A stretch of 64,000 nucleotides of DNA from Haloplanus salinus. Lineage in GTDB: Archaea > Halobacteriota > Halobacteria > Halobacteriales > Haloferacaceae. Position numbers and translations under genes: made by a program. The stretch lies in NCBI RefSeq assembly GCF_003336245.1, contig NZ_QPHM01000001.1:2608113-2672112 (forward strand), given 5' to 3'. Positions 27,551 to 37,326 of the stretch are shown one piece after another; the first letter of the stretch is position 1; each line of letters opens with the position of its first letter. The notes beneath the pieces are model-generated. The model was not told the DNA's origin, searched no databases, and saw only the letters and a list, made by a program, of their open reading frames with translations.

Positions 27551-27804
27551 ATCTCGACAAACTGTTCGCTGGCTGGACCTTCCGGACGAACCGGCCGTCG
27601 TACGGCGCCGGCGACGAACTCACCGCCTTCGTCACGGGCTACGACAACGGCGCCGCGCAGGTTCGGATCGGCGACACGATCATCACCCTCGCCGACGCCG
27701 ACCGGGGACTCGACGATAGACTCGTCCGCCTCCGCGTCGTCGAGTTCGACGCCGACGACGCGACGGGCAGCGGCGAACTGCTCGACGTCGTCGAGGACGC
27801 GTAG
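27547..27804 (+). CDS. Small TRAM/OB-like protein coupled to nhaC (DUF7513-like)
   Basis: The 85-residue acidic protein has the look of a TRAM/OB-fold domain: YGAGDELTAFVTGYDNGAA, then VRIGDTIITLADAD and a C-terminal VRLRVVEFDADD. TRAM domains bind RNA, but here there is no enzymatic partner domain. The ATGA overlap with nhaC suggests coordinated expression with the antiporter. Function unknown; the DUF assignment is from memory. Confidence 0.6.
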   Translation: MNLDKLFAGWTFRTNRPSYGAGDELTAFVTGYDNGAAQVRIGDTIITLADADRGLDDRLVRLRVVEFDADDATGSGELLDVVEDA

Positions 27805-27863
27805 GGGGACGGCGTCGCAGACGTCAGTACCGGTGGGTCGCCGGCCCGTCTCGGCGATCGGTG

Positions 27864-28196
27864 TCAGTCCCGCCCCTGTCCGAGCGGTTTCTTGCGATCG
27901 ACTTCGATCTCGACGTGGACGTGCTCCGGGAAGTCCATGTGGCCGACCTGGCGGGCTACCTCGTCGTTGCCGTGGATCTCCAGCCGCCGGGAGTAGGTGG
28001 TGTAGTCCCACGCGGGGAATCGGCCGCCGGGGCCGAGGGTGCGATACTGCGGGACGGTGAGTCGCTCCGGCGGCGCGGAGTGAGGGCCCTTGCACTCGGC
28101 GCCCTTGCGCTCGACCAGCTCCTTGATGTCGGTGACGAGCCCCTCGAGGGCGTCCCGGTCGCCGCTCTGGAAGCTGAGTTTGGTGACGAAGGCCAT
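27864..28196 (-). CDS. uS10-like ribosomal-fold protein
   Basis: The 110-residue product MAFVTKLSFQSGDR... resembles the uS10/mL48 fold: an alternating beta-alpha pattern with GPHSAPPERLTVPQYRTLG like the uS10 region that contacts the ribosome or Nus factors, ending HVHVEIEVDRKKPL. It is distinct from canonical S10, which in archaea is encoded beside EF-1alpha. A paralogue with a non-ribosomal role is possible. ATG at 28196 gives the expected start; the sequence before it is not conserved-looking. Confidence 0.65.
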   Translation of the reverse strand: MAFVTKLSFQSGDRDALEGLVTDIKELVERKGAECKGPHSAPPERLTVPQYRTLGPGGRFPAWDYTTYSRRLEIHGNDEVARQVGHMDFPEHVHVEIEVDRKKPLGQGRD

Positions 28197-28297
28197 CGTA
28201 TGCTCCCTCTGCGCGCTCGACACGCAAAAGCGCACTCGTCCGGCCGGCCGCCACGGAGCTTGAAATCTTTATACGTTGTGACCGTTTACTGCCGGCA

Positions 28298-28762
28298 ATG
28301 ACGGTCGAAGCGACCAGTGCTGGAGCTATCCTCTTCCGCGACACCCGCGGCCACCGGGAGTACCTCCTCCTGAAGAGCCGTCCCGGGGACTGGGAGTTCC
28401 CGAAAGGCGGGGTCGAAGGCGACGAGGAGCTCCAGCAGACTGCGATCAGGGAGGTTAGCGAGGAAGCCGGCATCGAGGACTTTCGCCTCGTCGATGGGTT
28501 CCGCGAGGAGTACGACTACGTCTTCGAGGCCGGCGGCAACACCATCCACAAGACGGTCCACCTGTTCATCGCCCGCTCGTTCGAGGCGAGCGCCGAACTC
28601 TCGAACGAACACCGCGACCTGCAGTGGCGGGACTACGAGCAGGCGATCAACACCATCACGCAGGACGGTCCCCGCGAAATCCTCGAAGAAGCCCACGAGT
28701 ATCTCGACGAACTCGTCAACGAGGCCGACGCCAGCGAGGGCGAGCGGACGTACCTCGGGTAG
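28298..28762 (+). CDS. Nudix hydrolase, diadenosine-tetraphosphatase-like
   Basis: The 154-residue protein has a complete Nudix box from GGVEGDEELQQTA to REVSEEAGI, preceded by WEFPKGGVEGDE, typical of Ap4A/bis(5'-nucleosyl)-tetraphosphatases. It cleaves dinucleoside polyphosphates or related nucleotides using Mg2+. ATG 28298 follows a TATA-like ATCTTTATAC at 28265-28274, about 29 bp upstream. It is followed after 3 bp by the DUF5787 gene, so the two probably form an operon. Confidence 0.85.
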   Translation: MTVEATSAGAILFRDTRGHREYLLLKSRPGDWEFPKGGVEGDEELQQTAIREVSEEAGIEDFRLVDGFREEYDYVFEAGGNTIHKTVHLFIARSFEASAELSNEHRDLQWRDYEQAINTITQDGPREILEEAHEYLDELVNEADASEGERTYLG

Positions 28763-28765
28763 CCC

Positions 28766-29743
28766 GTGACCTATCCCGGCGACGCCGAGTTCGGCTTCGA
28801 ACTCGTCACCTGCCGGTGGGCCGAGGACGCGTGGCCCCCCGACCGCGACACCGACGCCGTCCCCGTCGTCGCCCGCCAACTCGGCACCCAGCGGCGGCGC
28901 TGGGACACCGTCGTCGTCGAGGCGGCCCCCGACGCCCTCGACGCCCGCGCGGCCTTCGGCGAGCGGCCGCTCGATTCGGATCTCCTGCACGTCGTCCGGA
29001 ACGCCCCCGCGGAGTGGGCGTGGTACCGCGACGCCCTCCCCGACCCCGGCTACCCGTGGCGCTACGTCCGCGCCGCGGTTCACCGCGCCGACGCGCGCGG
29101 GGTCGTCGAGACGCGGCACAGAGGGAACCGGATCGAGATTCGACGCGTCGCCCCTTACCCCGACTGGGTGCGTCGGATCGTCGCTATCGAAAACAAGCCC
29201 GACCTAGACGCGAGCGCGGCGCGGGCGCTCGCCGACCAACTCGACCACGACGTGCGCACCGCGCTCGCGGACGAGGTGTGGGTCGCGACCGCGACCACGG
29301 ACGCGACGGTCGAACCCGCCCTGCTGGAGGACCTACCGGTCGAGGCGGGCGTGTTGGCGCTCGATTTCTCCGGGGCTCCCGCGGCCACGGTGGCGTGGCA
29401 CCCCGCGACGCTCGATCCGACGGCGGAGACGTCGATGGCGGCCGACCAGAAGGCCGACAAGCGCCTCGAAATCGCCGAGCGGGCGTACGGCTCGGGGTGG
29501 CGATCCTACGTCGAGACGATGCGCTCGGACTGTCGGTGGTTCGAACTCCGCGACCGCGCCGGGGCGTTCGTTCCGTGGTGTGCGGCGAAGTCCTGTCACC
29601 AGACGGCCGCGGCGTGTTCGGGGTCGTGTCCCGACTTCCAGCCGGAGCCGCCGGGATGGCGCACCCGTGGCTGGCCGATCGACGGCGGACCGGGCAAGGG
29701 AATCGAGCGGTTGTTGGCGGACCGGCGACGACGGCGGCGCTAA
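28766..29743 (+). CDS. DUF5787 haloarchaeal protein
   Basis: The 325-residue protein begins at GTG 28766, three bases after the Nudix stop. It has an acidic/basic mixed composition, with IVAIENKPDLDASAARALADQ resembling the D-(x)n-ENK core of restriction-endonuclease-like (PD-D/ExK) folds, and a C-terminal Cys-rich CAAKSCHQTAAACSGSC cluster that could bind a metal or an Fe-S cluster. The nuclease-fold suggestion is mine. Function unknown. It converges with and overlaps the DUF5797 gene by 4 bp. Confidence 0.7.
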   Translation: MTYPGDAEFGFELVTCRWAEDAWPPDRDTDAVPVVARQLGTQRRRWDTVVVEAAPDALDARAAFGERPLDSDLLHVVRNAPAEWAWYRDALPDPGYPWRYVRAAVHRADARGVVETRHRGNRIEIRRVAPYPDWVRRIVAIENKPDLDASAARALADQLDHDVRTALADEVWVATATTDATVEPALLEDLPVEAGVLALDFSGAPAATVAWHPATLDPTAETSMAADQKADKRLEIAERAYGSGWRSYVETMRSDCRWFELRDRAGAFVPWCAAKSCHQTAAACSGSCPDFQPEPPGWRTRGWPIDGGPGKGIERLLADRRRRRR

Positions 29744-30231
29744 ACGACTTCGACCCGCACGTCGTCGCGTTCGACGGTTAGCTTGAACGTCGGGACGGTC
29801 CGATAGACGACGTCTACGACTCCTTTGCGCCGGAGGCTCTGGAGCGCTTCGCGCACGGCGTCCACGTCGGGGTCGGCGTCGAACGCCTCGCGTACCTTGT
29901 GGAGGACGCTCACGACGCTCTCGGAACGGTCGTCGGGACCGGCGACCACGTCGAACACCTGTGCTTCGAGTTCGGGGACGCGGATGACGTCGACGCCCTC
30001 CTCGTCGCCCTCGACGCCGGGTTCGACGCCAGCGAGTTCGGCCGCCTCCGGCGTCGCACAGATGTAGCTGTCCTCGTTGCGGTAGTAGTAGTCGCCGAGA
30101 TGCTCCTCCAGGTAGCCGTGGACCTCGCTGCCACTCTCCATTCCCCACCGCTCCTGCAGTTCCTTGTTCTTCGTCGGCTGGAGGCGGACGACGTCCGCCA
30201 GCCGCTCGCGTTCCGCTGCCGACAGTGTCAT
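29740..30231 (-). CDS. DUF5797 haloarchaeal protein with N-terminal HTH
   Basis: The 163-residue acidic protein starts with an HTH-like SAAERERLADVVRLQPTKNK and a YYYRNEDSYICATPEAA wing. A C-terminal domain with VREALQSLRRKGVVDVVYRT resembles a second winged-helix. It is likely a DNA-binding or chromatin-associated protein, but no target is known. ATG 30231 overlaps the stop of the upstream RND exporter gene as ATGA, so it is the second gene of that operon. Confidence 0.65.
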   Translation of the reverse strand: MTLSAAERERLADVVRLQPTKNKELQERWGMESGSEVHGYLEEHLGDYYYRNEDSYICATPEAAELAGVEPGVEGDEEGVDVIRVPELEAQVFDVVAGPDDRSESVVSVLHKVREAFDADPDVDAVREALQSLRRKGVVDVVYRTVPTFKLTVERDDVRVEVV

Positions 30232-32714
30232 CGGCCGTCGATTCGGGTGTCCCCCATATCGGTGTTCCGCTCTCGCACCCCGTCGACGTATCGCGCCCAG
30301 AGAACCAGAATCGACGGCAAGACGAGAATGGAGGTGAGGTAGGCGTACAGCACGCTCAACGCGATCAACACCCCGAATACGCCGACGGCGGGGTTGAGCG
30401 CGAGCGCCAGGACGCCGACGCCGAACACCGTCGTCAGCATGCTCCCGGTGAGCGCGCCGCCGGTGCCGACGACCGTTCGACGGAGCGCCGGTGAGAGGTC
30501 GCGTTCGGCGTACTCGTCGACGAACCGGTGGACGACGTGGACCGAGTAGTCGATACCGAGGCCGACGGCGATGGCGAGGATGGTCCCGTTGATGGCGTTG
30601 AAACTGATTCCGAACGCGCGCATCGACGCGACGAGCGCGACGACGGTGACCAGAATCGGGACGACGTTGGCGACGCCGAGCGAGGGCCGTCCCTCGACGA
30701 TCCAGTAGACGACGACCAAGAACAGCGCCGCTCCGAGTAGCGTCAGGGCGAGACTCTGGAGCACCGTCTCCAGCACCAGCGCCAGCGCCTCGTCGAAGAT
30801 GACGGCGTTGCCGGTCGGCTGCGCCTCGTACTCCAGATTCGACGCCACGCGGTACGCGTCGACGGTGATGACGTCGTTCGGTTCGTCGCCGTCGACGGTG
30901 TAGACGACGAGCGCGCTCCGTCGGTCCTCGCTCAGGAACCCGGAGAGGTCGTCCTCGCCGGTCGACTCCTCCATCGCCGCGTACACCTCCGATAAGTCGT
31001 CGTCCGGAATGCCGTCGTCGTCGCGGTCGTTGCGCTCGACGACCCGCCGCACGTCCGGGTCCGTCCGCGCCCGCGTCCGGGTCAGCGTCGCGATGCTCTG
31101 GGAGTCGGCGTACCGTCCCTCGCGGACGAACGTCGGCGGCGGATTACGCCCAGCCCGGTGGAGACGCTCCAGGGCCGTATCCTCCCGCATCGGTCCCTCG
31201 ACGTACAGCAAGAGTCGGTCCTCCTGTTCGAAGTTCTCCTCCCGAAAGTCGTCGATTTTCACGTACTCGAACTCGGCGGGCGGGCGGATCGGTTCGGGAA
31301 GGACCTGGAGATACTCCGGCGTCTCCGCCGCCGGCTGGAAGTCGTCCGGGCTGAACCCGGTGTCGACGCCCGTCGCGTAGACGCCGGCGCCCGCCGTCGT
31401 GAGGAGGACGCAGATCACGAACAGCGCCGGCGCCCGTTCGGCGACGGTGACGCCGCCGGCGAGGATCCGCCCCAGCGGCGACGACTCCGACCCGAACGGC
31501 GTCTGCGTGATCGTGGGGATCGGGTACCGTTCCCGGAGGCGGTCGACGGACACTTTCGTCGCGGGGACGAAGACGCCGAAGATGAGGAAGGTGAAGACGA
31601 TGCCGGCCGCGGCGGTGACCCCGAAATCCCGCGTCGGCGGGAAGGCGCTGACGACGTTCGAGAGGAAGCCGATGGCGGAGGTGCCCATCACGATGAAGAA
31701 GGCGACGCTCACCTGGTCGGTCGTCAGCCGCATCGACTCCTCGACGCCCCGGCCCGCGACCCGTTCCTCGCGGTAGCGGTTGATCGCGTGGATGCCGAAG
31801 TCGATGCCGACGGCGATCAGGATGGGGGGGACGGCGATGAGGAGGACGGCGAACGGAATCCCGACGAAGCCGATGAACCCGAACGTCCAGATCAGGGTCA
31901 TGACGATGCCCGCGAGGCCGATCAGAAGGTCGACGAGGTCACGGTAGGCGACGGCCAGCATGAGCACGATCAGGGCGAGTGCGATTGGCAACACCACCGT
32001 CAGCGTCGTCGTCGTCGTGTCGGGGGGCGTCCCCTGCACGCGGATGGTCGAAGTCGTCGCCGTCGCGTCGACCAGCCGTTTCGCCCGCTCCTCCTTGTTC
32101 GGGGGGAACTCGGAGGCGCCGCCGGGGCCGCCGTCGCTTCCCGCGCCCGGCCCGGCCCGGTGGGTGACCGTCGCCTCCATGGCCGACGCGGACGCCGACC
32201 GTCGGTTGAAGTCAGTGCTCAGCCGGGACCGGAAGGTTCCGCGGTCGTCGCCGGTCGCAGCCCGGCGAACGGCGGCGTCGATGTCGCCCGGCGTCGACCG
32301 TTCGACCGCCCGAATCTGTGCGTCCAGGGTCGTCGCGTCCGGGTCGAGCGTCCGGGCGATCCGGCGTGCCGGACTCTCCGTGTCCTCGGCCCGGAGCGGG
32401 TCGCTCTCGGCGATGCGTTCCTGGGTGCGCAGCATGTCGAGCAGTGCGGGCTTCGAGAGGACGTTCTGGTCGCTCTGGACGAGCGTCGTCGTCGTGTTCA
32501 CCTGTGAAAAGCTGCGGTCGAAGTCCTGCTGGACCCGTTCCAGCGCCTGAAACGACGGGAGTTCCTCGACGAACTGCTGCTGGCCGCTCTCGGTTTCGAT
32601 GTTGCCGAGGCCGCCGACGAAGGCCATCGTCGCGACCAGAAACAGGATGATGACGGTACGCGAGTGGTCGACGATGTACGCGTCGACCCGGTCGATCAGC
32701 CACTGGTAGTTCAT
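30228..32714 (-). CDS. RND-superfamily (MmpL-like) membrane exporter
   Basis: The 828-residue protein has the RND layout: a first helix (about 20-38), a large extracellular domain, a bundle of six helices with sterol-sensing-like features (residues 225-370), a second extracellular domain, and a final bundle near 665-810. Motifs include VGIDFGIHAINRYREER and VGLGIDYSVHVVHRF, the paired GxxxDY/F-type proton-relay sequences of both halves. The substrate may be lipids or pigments; it cannot be read. Start ATG 32714; upstream sequence in frame is basic and antisense. Confidence 0.85.
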   Translation of the reverse strand: MNYQWLIDRVDAYIVDHSRTVIILFLVATMAFVGGLGNIETESGQQQFVEELPSFQALERVQQDFDRSFSQVNTTTTLVQSDQNVLSKPALLDMLRTQERIAESDPLRAEDTESPARRIARTLDPDATTLDAQIRAVERSTPGDIDAAVRRAATGDDRGTFRSRLSTDFNRRSASASAMEATVTHRAGPGAGSDGGPGGASEFPPNKEERAKRLVDATATTSTIRVQGTPPDTTTTTLTVVLPIALALIVLMLAVAYRDLVDLLIGLAGIVMTLIWTFGFIGFVGIPFAVLLIAVPPILIAVGIDFGIHAINRYREERVAGRGVEESMRLTTDQVSVAFFIVMGTSAIGFLSNVVSAFPPTRDFGVTAAAGIVFTFLIFGVFVPATKVSVDRLRERYPIPTITQTPFGSESSPLGRILAGGVTVAERAPALFVICVLLTTAGAGVYATGVDTGFSPDDFQPAAETPEYLQVLPEPIRPPAEFEYVKIDDFREENFEQEDRLLLYVEGPMREDTALERLHRAGRNPPPTFVREGRYADSQSIATLTRTRARTDPDVRRVVERNDRDDDGIPDDDLSEVYAAMEESTGEDDLSGFLSEDRRSALVVYTVDGDEPNDVITVDAYRVASNLEYEAQPTGNAVIFDEALALVLETVLQSLALTLLGAALFLVVVYWIVEGRPSLGVANVVPILVTVVALVASMRAFGISFNAINGTILAIAVGLGIDYSVHVVHRFVDEYAERDLSPALRRTVVGTGGALTGSMLTTVFGVGVLALALNPAVGVFGVLIALSVLYAYLTSILVLPSILVLWARYVDGVRERNTDMGDTRIDGR

Positions 32715-32868
32715 CGGTGTCTGGAGGTTCGTGCCCGTGAGTCGCGGCGCGACGACGGGGCGTCGGGTGAGCGTTCCCGTTGCTGCCTTCCTCCGTCTCG
32801 AACGGTTAAAACTGCGACGACATCCGCCACCCCGAACGTTTAGGACCGTGGCCGTCCTCGGGGTGGGC

Positions 32869-33642
32869 GTGTCTTGGAACACCGTTACGCTCGACGTTGC
32901 GGACGGCGTCGCCCGGCTCACGGTCGACCGTCCCGACGCGCTGAACGCCATGAACAGCGAGACGCTCGACGAAATCGGCGACGCCATCGCCGAGGCCGAG
33001 CGTGAGGAGGCGCGCGTCCTCGTCCTCACGGGCGCGGGCGACGACGCGTTCATCGCCGGCGCCGACATCGACTACATGAAGGAGTTCTCGACGCCGGAGG
33101 CACTCGCCTACGCCGAGCGTGGCCAACAGGTCGTCCGCGACCTGCTCTCCTATCCCGGCGTCACCATCGCGGCCATCAACGGCTACGCCTTCGGCGGCGG
33201 CTGCGAGTTCGCGCTCGCCTGTGACCTCCGGGTGGCGAGCGAGCGGGCCATGATCGGACAGACCGAAATCGACCTCGGGATCATCCCCGGCTGGGGTGGG
33301 ACGCAGCTGCTCCAGCGACTCGTCCCCGACGAGACGGCGCGCCGGCTGATCCTCTTCGGCGAGCGCCTCGACGCGAGCGACGCCCACGAGCGGGGACTCG
33401 TCGGCGACGTAGTCGCCCACGACGAACTCTACGACCACGTCGACGAGATGGCCGCGGAGCTAGCCGTGAAGCCCCGACACGCCCTCTACGCCGCGACGGA
33501 GGCGCTCAACGCATTCCACGAGGGCGGCGTCGAGTCGGGGCTGAACGTGGAGCGGCGGGCCTGGAGCGGCCTGTTCGGCACGCCCGACCAGCGCGAGGGG
33601 ATGGCGGCGTTCGTCGAGAAGCGCGACCCGGAGTTCGAGTAA
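32869..33642 (+). CDS. Enoyl-CoA hydratase/isomerase family protein
   Basis: The 257-residue crotonase-fold protein has RPDALNAMNSETLDE, the oxyanion-hole loops GDDAFIAGADI and NGYAFGGGCEFALACD, and the catalytic region IGQTEIDLGIIPGWGGTQ with both glutamates (E in GCEF and E in TEID) in place. It hydrates trans-2-enoyl-CoA in beta-oxidation-like routes. GTG 32869 is selected since it gives the family length; a TATA-like CGTTTAGG at 32837-32844 lies about 28 bp upstream, with GTG 32863 an alternative. Confidence 0.88.
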   Translation: MSWNTVTLDVADGVARLTVDRPDALNAMNSETLDEIGDAIAEAEREEARVLVLTGAGDDAFIAGADIDYMKEFSTPEALAYAERGQQVVRDLLSYPGVTIAAINGYAFGGGCEFALACDLRVASERAMIGQTEIDLGIIPGWGGTQLLQRLVPDETARRLILFGERLDASDAHERGLVGDVVAHDELYDHVDEMAAELAVKPRHALYAATEALNAFHEGGVESGLNVERRAWSGLFGTPDQREGMAAFVEKRDPEFE

Positions 33643-33929
33643 TCCCCTCCACCCTGTGGCAACGACCCCACCACCCACGTTCAATCGCTCATCCGCCCAA
33701 CTGCCGGCGCTCCGACCCTCGGACCGGGGACGTAATCGTCACATCCGCCTCCGGAGTAGGTCGACCCATCCGAACGACGCTATGACCCGCAGACGCCAGT
33801 GGGTGACGCTTGCGGCCGGTGGGAGTGACGATCCGTCTCGTCCGGAGTCCGACGGAGGTGGACGATGACGGGGCTGGCGGCCGGGAGCGAACTCGTCGGC
33901 GAAGACGCCCACGTCCTGCTGCGGTTTAC
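33643..33929 (+). other. Gap with two tiny overlapping ORFs, interrupted by the element
   Basis: Before the mobile element lie ATG 33782-TGA 33868 (28 codons, starting MTRRRQWVTL) and, overlapping by ATGA, ATG 33865 (starting MTGLAAGSELVGED). The second runs into the element and stops at 33931-33933. If the element is removed at TTAC, this frame would read LLRFTIR and stop, so the insertion altered its end. Neither peptide is recognised and no TATA box is obvious; they may be gene remnants. Confidence 0.3.
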
Positions 33930-34379
<450 letters not shown>

Positions 34380-34514
34380 CATCCGCTGAGGGGGCTTCCG
34401 TCGTGCCGTCGCCGACGTGGCGACCGCGAGAGGGTCGGCGGTTGCGACGGTTCGTACACGCCGCCAGTACGTCTTATGCCCACCTCTAAGTGTCGAGGGG
34501 TCGTACGTCGTGAT

Positions 34515-34772
34515 ATGACTGAACGCGTGAAGCTAAGCCGGGCCGAGTCGCTGTTCGAAGACCTCGACTACCCGGTCACCCGGGACGACGCGGCGGCCGA
34601 GTACGCCGACGTGGCCGTCATCTTCGCCGACGGGGAAGCGAACCTCGGCGAACTCGTCTCGGAAGTCGGGAGCGACGCCTTCCACGGGCCGGACGAACTG
34701 TTCGCCGAACTCCAGAACGTCCTCCCGATCGAGGCGGTGGGCGAGCCCGGACAGTCCGAGGGCGACGCGTAG
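34515..34772 (+). CDS. DUF5789 small haloarchaeal protein
   Basis: The 85-residue acidic protein, MTERVKLSRAES..., has the family pattern FPVTRDDAAAEYADVAV-like (here YPVTRDDAAAEYADVAVI) followed by GELVSEVGSDAFHGPDEL. DUF5789 proteins occur widely in haloarchaea, and the fold resembles DUF2795; the role is unknown. A paralogue lies at 50497-50823. ATG at 34515; a CTTATG box at 34467-34472 may be part of its promoter, which would leave a leader of about 20 nt. Confidence 0.65.
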   Translation: MTERVKLSRAESLFEDLDYPVTRDDAAAEYADVAVIFADGEANLGELVSEVGSDAFHGPDELFAELQNVLPIEAVGEPGQSEGDA

Positions 34773-34904
34773 CCGTCGGCACCGAGTATCGCTCCCGCGT
34801 ACCGGTGCGCCGCCGGGACGGGCCGGCGACCGATCGGGAACGATGCACGACGAACCGGCGTATCCGTGGGTTAAAGACCGTCGGGCGTCAGACTCCGAGC
34901 CACC

Positions 34905-35222
34905 ATGAAGTTCTGCGACGAATGCGGGTCGATGATGCAGACGGAGGGAGACAAGTGGGTCTGCACCCAGTGTGGACACGAGACGTTGCGCGACGAGGCC
35001 GCGGAGGCCGAGATGGTCACCACGCAGGCCCAAGAGGAGTCGGAGATCATCGAGTCCGGCGGCGGTTCGAGCGGCCTGCCGACGACGAGCGCCGACTGCC
35101 CCAACTGTGACAACGACGAAGCCTACTGGTACATGCAACAGATCCGCGCGGCCGACGAGTCCGAGACGCGCTTTTTCGTCTGTACCGAGTGCGAGCACAA
35201 GTGGCGCGAGGACGACCACTGA
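34905..35222 (+). CDS. tfs: Transcription elongation factor TFS
   Basis: The 105-residue protein has two zinc ribbons: C4/C7/C20/C23 and C65/C68/C93/C96. The C-terminal ribbon carries the hairpin QIRAADESETRF, whose Asp-Glu pair stimulates RNA cleavage in backtracked polymerase, as in TFIIS and RPB9/TFS. ATG 34905; GGGTTAAAG at 34868-34876 is a suitable TATA-like element about 33 bp upstream. Confidence 0.93.
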   Translation: MKFCDECGSMMQTEGDKWVCTQCGHETLRDEAAEAEMVTTQAQEESEIIESGGGSSGLPTTSADCPNCDNDEAYWYMQQIRAADESETRFFVCTECEHKWREDDH

Positions 35223-35270
35223 CGACGCGGGACGAAGTTATATGCCGGTCGCCACCGTGCCGTAAACGAG

Positions 35271-35849
35271 ATGGTCGCGCCGCCGCCCATCCCCGAGGAC
35301 CGACTCGCCGACTGGCGACGGACGGACGATCTGACCGACACGCCCTTCTCCGCTCCCGGTCTCACCGTCACGGCGCGCAGCCTGCTCTACGAGGACGACC
35401 GACTCCGCACGGCCGTCCGGGAGCGGACGGGCGTCGACCGGAGCTGGCGCTTCTTCCTCGCTACGCGCCTCGAACTCACGCCTTCGCCGCCGGTAACCGG
35501 CGCGCTCCGGGGGCTGGTCGCGTCGCGGGCTGGCCGCGGCTTCGCCGACCGGCTCGAAGACCGCGGATTCACCGCCGTCGAACGCTCCGACCGCCGCTCC
35601 CTCCGGGTCGGCGACGACGACGCCCGCCTGTTCGGCTACGACGCCCGTTGTCGGATCGACGGCCTCACCCTCTCGGTCGACGGCTGGCTGGCGGTCTGGG
35701 CGCCGGACGGGACGTTCCGGCTCGCCGGCGGCGCCTACCCCATCGCCGTCGTCGACGGCGACGGGAAGACGGCCGACGCGCTCGCCGACTGCCTCGATCC
35801 GTCGGCGTTCCGGGGGGAGCTGTTCGAATTGATCCGTGGCGTCGGCTGA
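35271..35849 (+). CDS. Haloarchaeal conserved hypothetical protein
   Basis: The 192-residue soluble protein begins MVAPPPIPEDRLADWRRTDD and has SWRFFLATRLELTPSPP in the middle and FGYDARCRIDGLTLSVDGWL late. No signal peptide is present. No catalytic motif or DUF is recognised with certainty. ATG at 35271, 48 bp after tfs in the same direction; a possible box GTTATATGCC (35237-35246) about 30 bp upstream suggests its own leaderless promoter. Confidence 0.55.
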   Translation: MVAPPPIPEDRLADWRRTDDLTDTPFSAPGLTVTARSLLYEDDRLRTAVRERTGVDRSWRFFLATRLELTPSPPVTGALRGLVASRAGRGFADRLEDRGFTAVERSDRRSLRVGDDDARLFGYDARCRIDGLTLSVDGWLAVWAPDGTFRLAGGAYPIAVVDGDGKTADALADCLDPSAFRGELFELIRGVG

Positions 35850-35968
35850 GACGACCGCTCGCCGGCACGCGTGGGTCTACGCGACGCTACGTCACGGTAC
35901 GGACGATACCCCCGACGGAGCGTGACGGCGGCGGCGGGATGGGAAGCGCCGCGGCGTCGACGTCCGAC

Positions 35969-36316
35969 TCACCGCCGCCACTCGCCCAGCGCGGTGAGGA
36001 GGAGGCCACCGAGGCTGACGCGGGCCGGATCGACGCCGAGCGCACGGGAGAGGGGACCGGGGTCGACGCCCGCTCCCAGCCGAGCGACGCTCCGGCCGCG
36101 GACCCGCACGTCGAGGGTCACGTCGGCGTCTCGCAGACGATCGAGGCGCTCCGTGCCGAGGTGTGACGCCCCCGTCCGGGCGAGCGTTCTGAGGGCGGCA
36201 AGCGAGGGTGCGGACACGACGACGAGGTCGCCGTAGCCCCGGATCGACACCGCCGCACCGTCGACGGTGAGGGTCAGATCGGCGTCGACGTCGAGCGGTC
36301 GATCGAAGTCGGTCAC
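35969..36316 (-). CDS. Haloarchaeal hypothetical protein, second of a GTGA-coupled pair
   Basis: The 115-residue protein starts at GTG 36316, overlapping the stop of the preceding gene as GTGA. It has a beta-rich start (DADLTLTVDGAAVSIRGYGD) and helices around SLAALRTLARTGASH. No family is recognised. Coupling implies a shared function with the 75-residue neighbour. Confidence 0.5.
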   Translation of the reverse strand: MTDFDRPLDVDADLTLTVDGAAVSIRGYGDLVVVSAPSLAALRTLARTGASHLGTERLDRLRDADVTLDVRVRGRSVARLGAGVDPGPLSRALGVDPARVSLGGLLLTALGEWRR

Positions 36317-36540
36317 TCCTCGTCGCGACCGTAGTTACGGGTCCGGATGCGAACCGTGCCGTCGAGACGCCAGCGGGCGTGCTCGGCGTTCGGACCCATC
36401 CGGTCCGGAACGCGTATCTCCAAGTCGTCGAACTCGTAGGTAATCTCGGCTCCCCGACCCGTGAGCCGTTCGTAGAGGCCGACGGCCAGTTCGGGCCACG
36501 TTTGCACGTCGTCCACGTCCGCACCGCGCTCCCGACTCAT
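36313..36540 (-). CDS. Small haloarchaeal hypothetical protein
   Basis: The 75-residue protein reads MSRERGADVDDVQTWPEL..., with YEFDDLEIRVPDRMGP and RWRLDGTVRIRTRNYGR, a compact beta-strand pattern. ATG 36540 is chosen over 36561 because a minus-strand TATA (complement of ACTTATACC at 36565-36573) lies about 28 bp upstream. It heads the two-gene transcript with the 115-residue gene. Confidence 0.55.
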   Translation of the reverse strand: MSRERGADVDDVQTWPELAVGLYERLTGRGAEITYEFDDLEIRVPDRMGPNAEHARWRLDGTVRIRTRNYGRDEE

Positions 36541-36603
36541 GGCCGGCGATTCGGCGGCCACCCACTTATACCGTCGGACGGATTCCAGTGCGTGGGAGTC
36601 GAC

Positions 36604-37326
36604 TTACTCCCACCGCGCGACGGTGAGATACCCCGTGTGGCCGACGCCGCGGGTGTCGGGTCGCGACCCACGGTCGTCGAACTGCATCGACCGCTGGATC
36701 GTCTCGTGGGTCGTCACGTCGGTCAGGTCGGCCGCCGCCGCGGCCTCGACGGCCGCTCGCGACCCTTCGACGAACGGCGAGTAGACGACGACGAACCCCC
36801 CGCTCACGAGGACGTCGGGCGCCCGGCGAACGACCGTCGGCGCGTCCTCGGTGTCGAGGGTGAGGAGGTCGAACCCGGCGAGCGTGTCGAGGTCGTCGGT
36901 CACGTCGCCGGTCCGCACGTCCACGGTCGTCTCGACGCCCGCGAGGCGCATGTTCTCGCGGGCCACCGCGGCGAACTCGGCGTCGCGCTCGTAGGTCACT
37001 ACGTCGGCGCCGATCCGACCGAGGTAGGCCGCGAGGACGCCCGTCCCGGTGCCGGCGTCGAGGACGCGGTCCCCCGCCGCGGCGCCGGTGAAGCCGACGA
37101 CCAACCCAACGTCGCGGGGCATCATCGGCGCGCCCGTCCGTTCGAAGTGATCGAACAGGTCCGGGCCGCGCGGCTCGCGGACGACGAACTCGTCGCCGAG
37201 ATGCGTCTCCAGCCGGTCGCCCGGCTCGGCGTCGTCGGGAACCGTCAACACGCCGAGGTCGGTCTGGAGTTCCTCGCCCGGTGCGCGGAGGTACTCTCGG
37301 TCGCCGTGGACCAGTAAGAACGTCAC
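36604..37326 (-). CDS. trmI: TrmI-type tRNA (adenine-N1)-methyltransferase
   Basis: The 240-residue SAM-dependent enzyme has an N-terminal small domain and a Rossmann core with [17 protein letters not shown] (motif I) and [18 protein letters not shown] (motif II). The family [15 protein letters not shown] region (the QxxYP-like position reads PMMPRD) precedes them. Archaeal TrmI makes m1A57/58 in the T loop. GTG 37326 overlaps the NAC stop as GTGA, so it is cotranscribed and translationally coupled to NAC. Confidence 0.85.
   Translation of the reverse strand: MTFLLVHGDREYLRAPGEELQTDLGVLTVPDDAEPGDRLETHLGDEFVVREPRGPDLFDHFERTGAPMMPRDVGLVVGFTGAAAGDRVLDAGTGTGVLAAYLGRIGADVVTYERDAEFAAVARENMRLAGVETTVDVRTGDVTDDLDTLAGFDLLTLDTEDAPTVVRRAPDVLVSGGFVVVYSPFVEGSRAAVEAAAAADLTDVTTHETIQRSMQFDDRGSRPDTRGVGHTGYLTVARWE

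Noticed and set aside
27864-28196. Canonical ribosomal protein S10 gene
   Set aside because: The sequence is divergent and lies away from the EF-1alpha/str-type context; it is called only uS10-like.
30228-33068. Upstream extension of the RND exporter to 33068
   Set aside because: The extra 118 residues are Ser/Arg-rich antisense of the enoyl-CoA hydratase; MNYQWLIDRV at 32714 is a natural start before helix 1.
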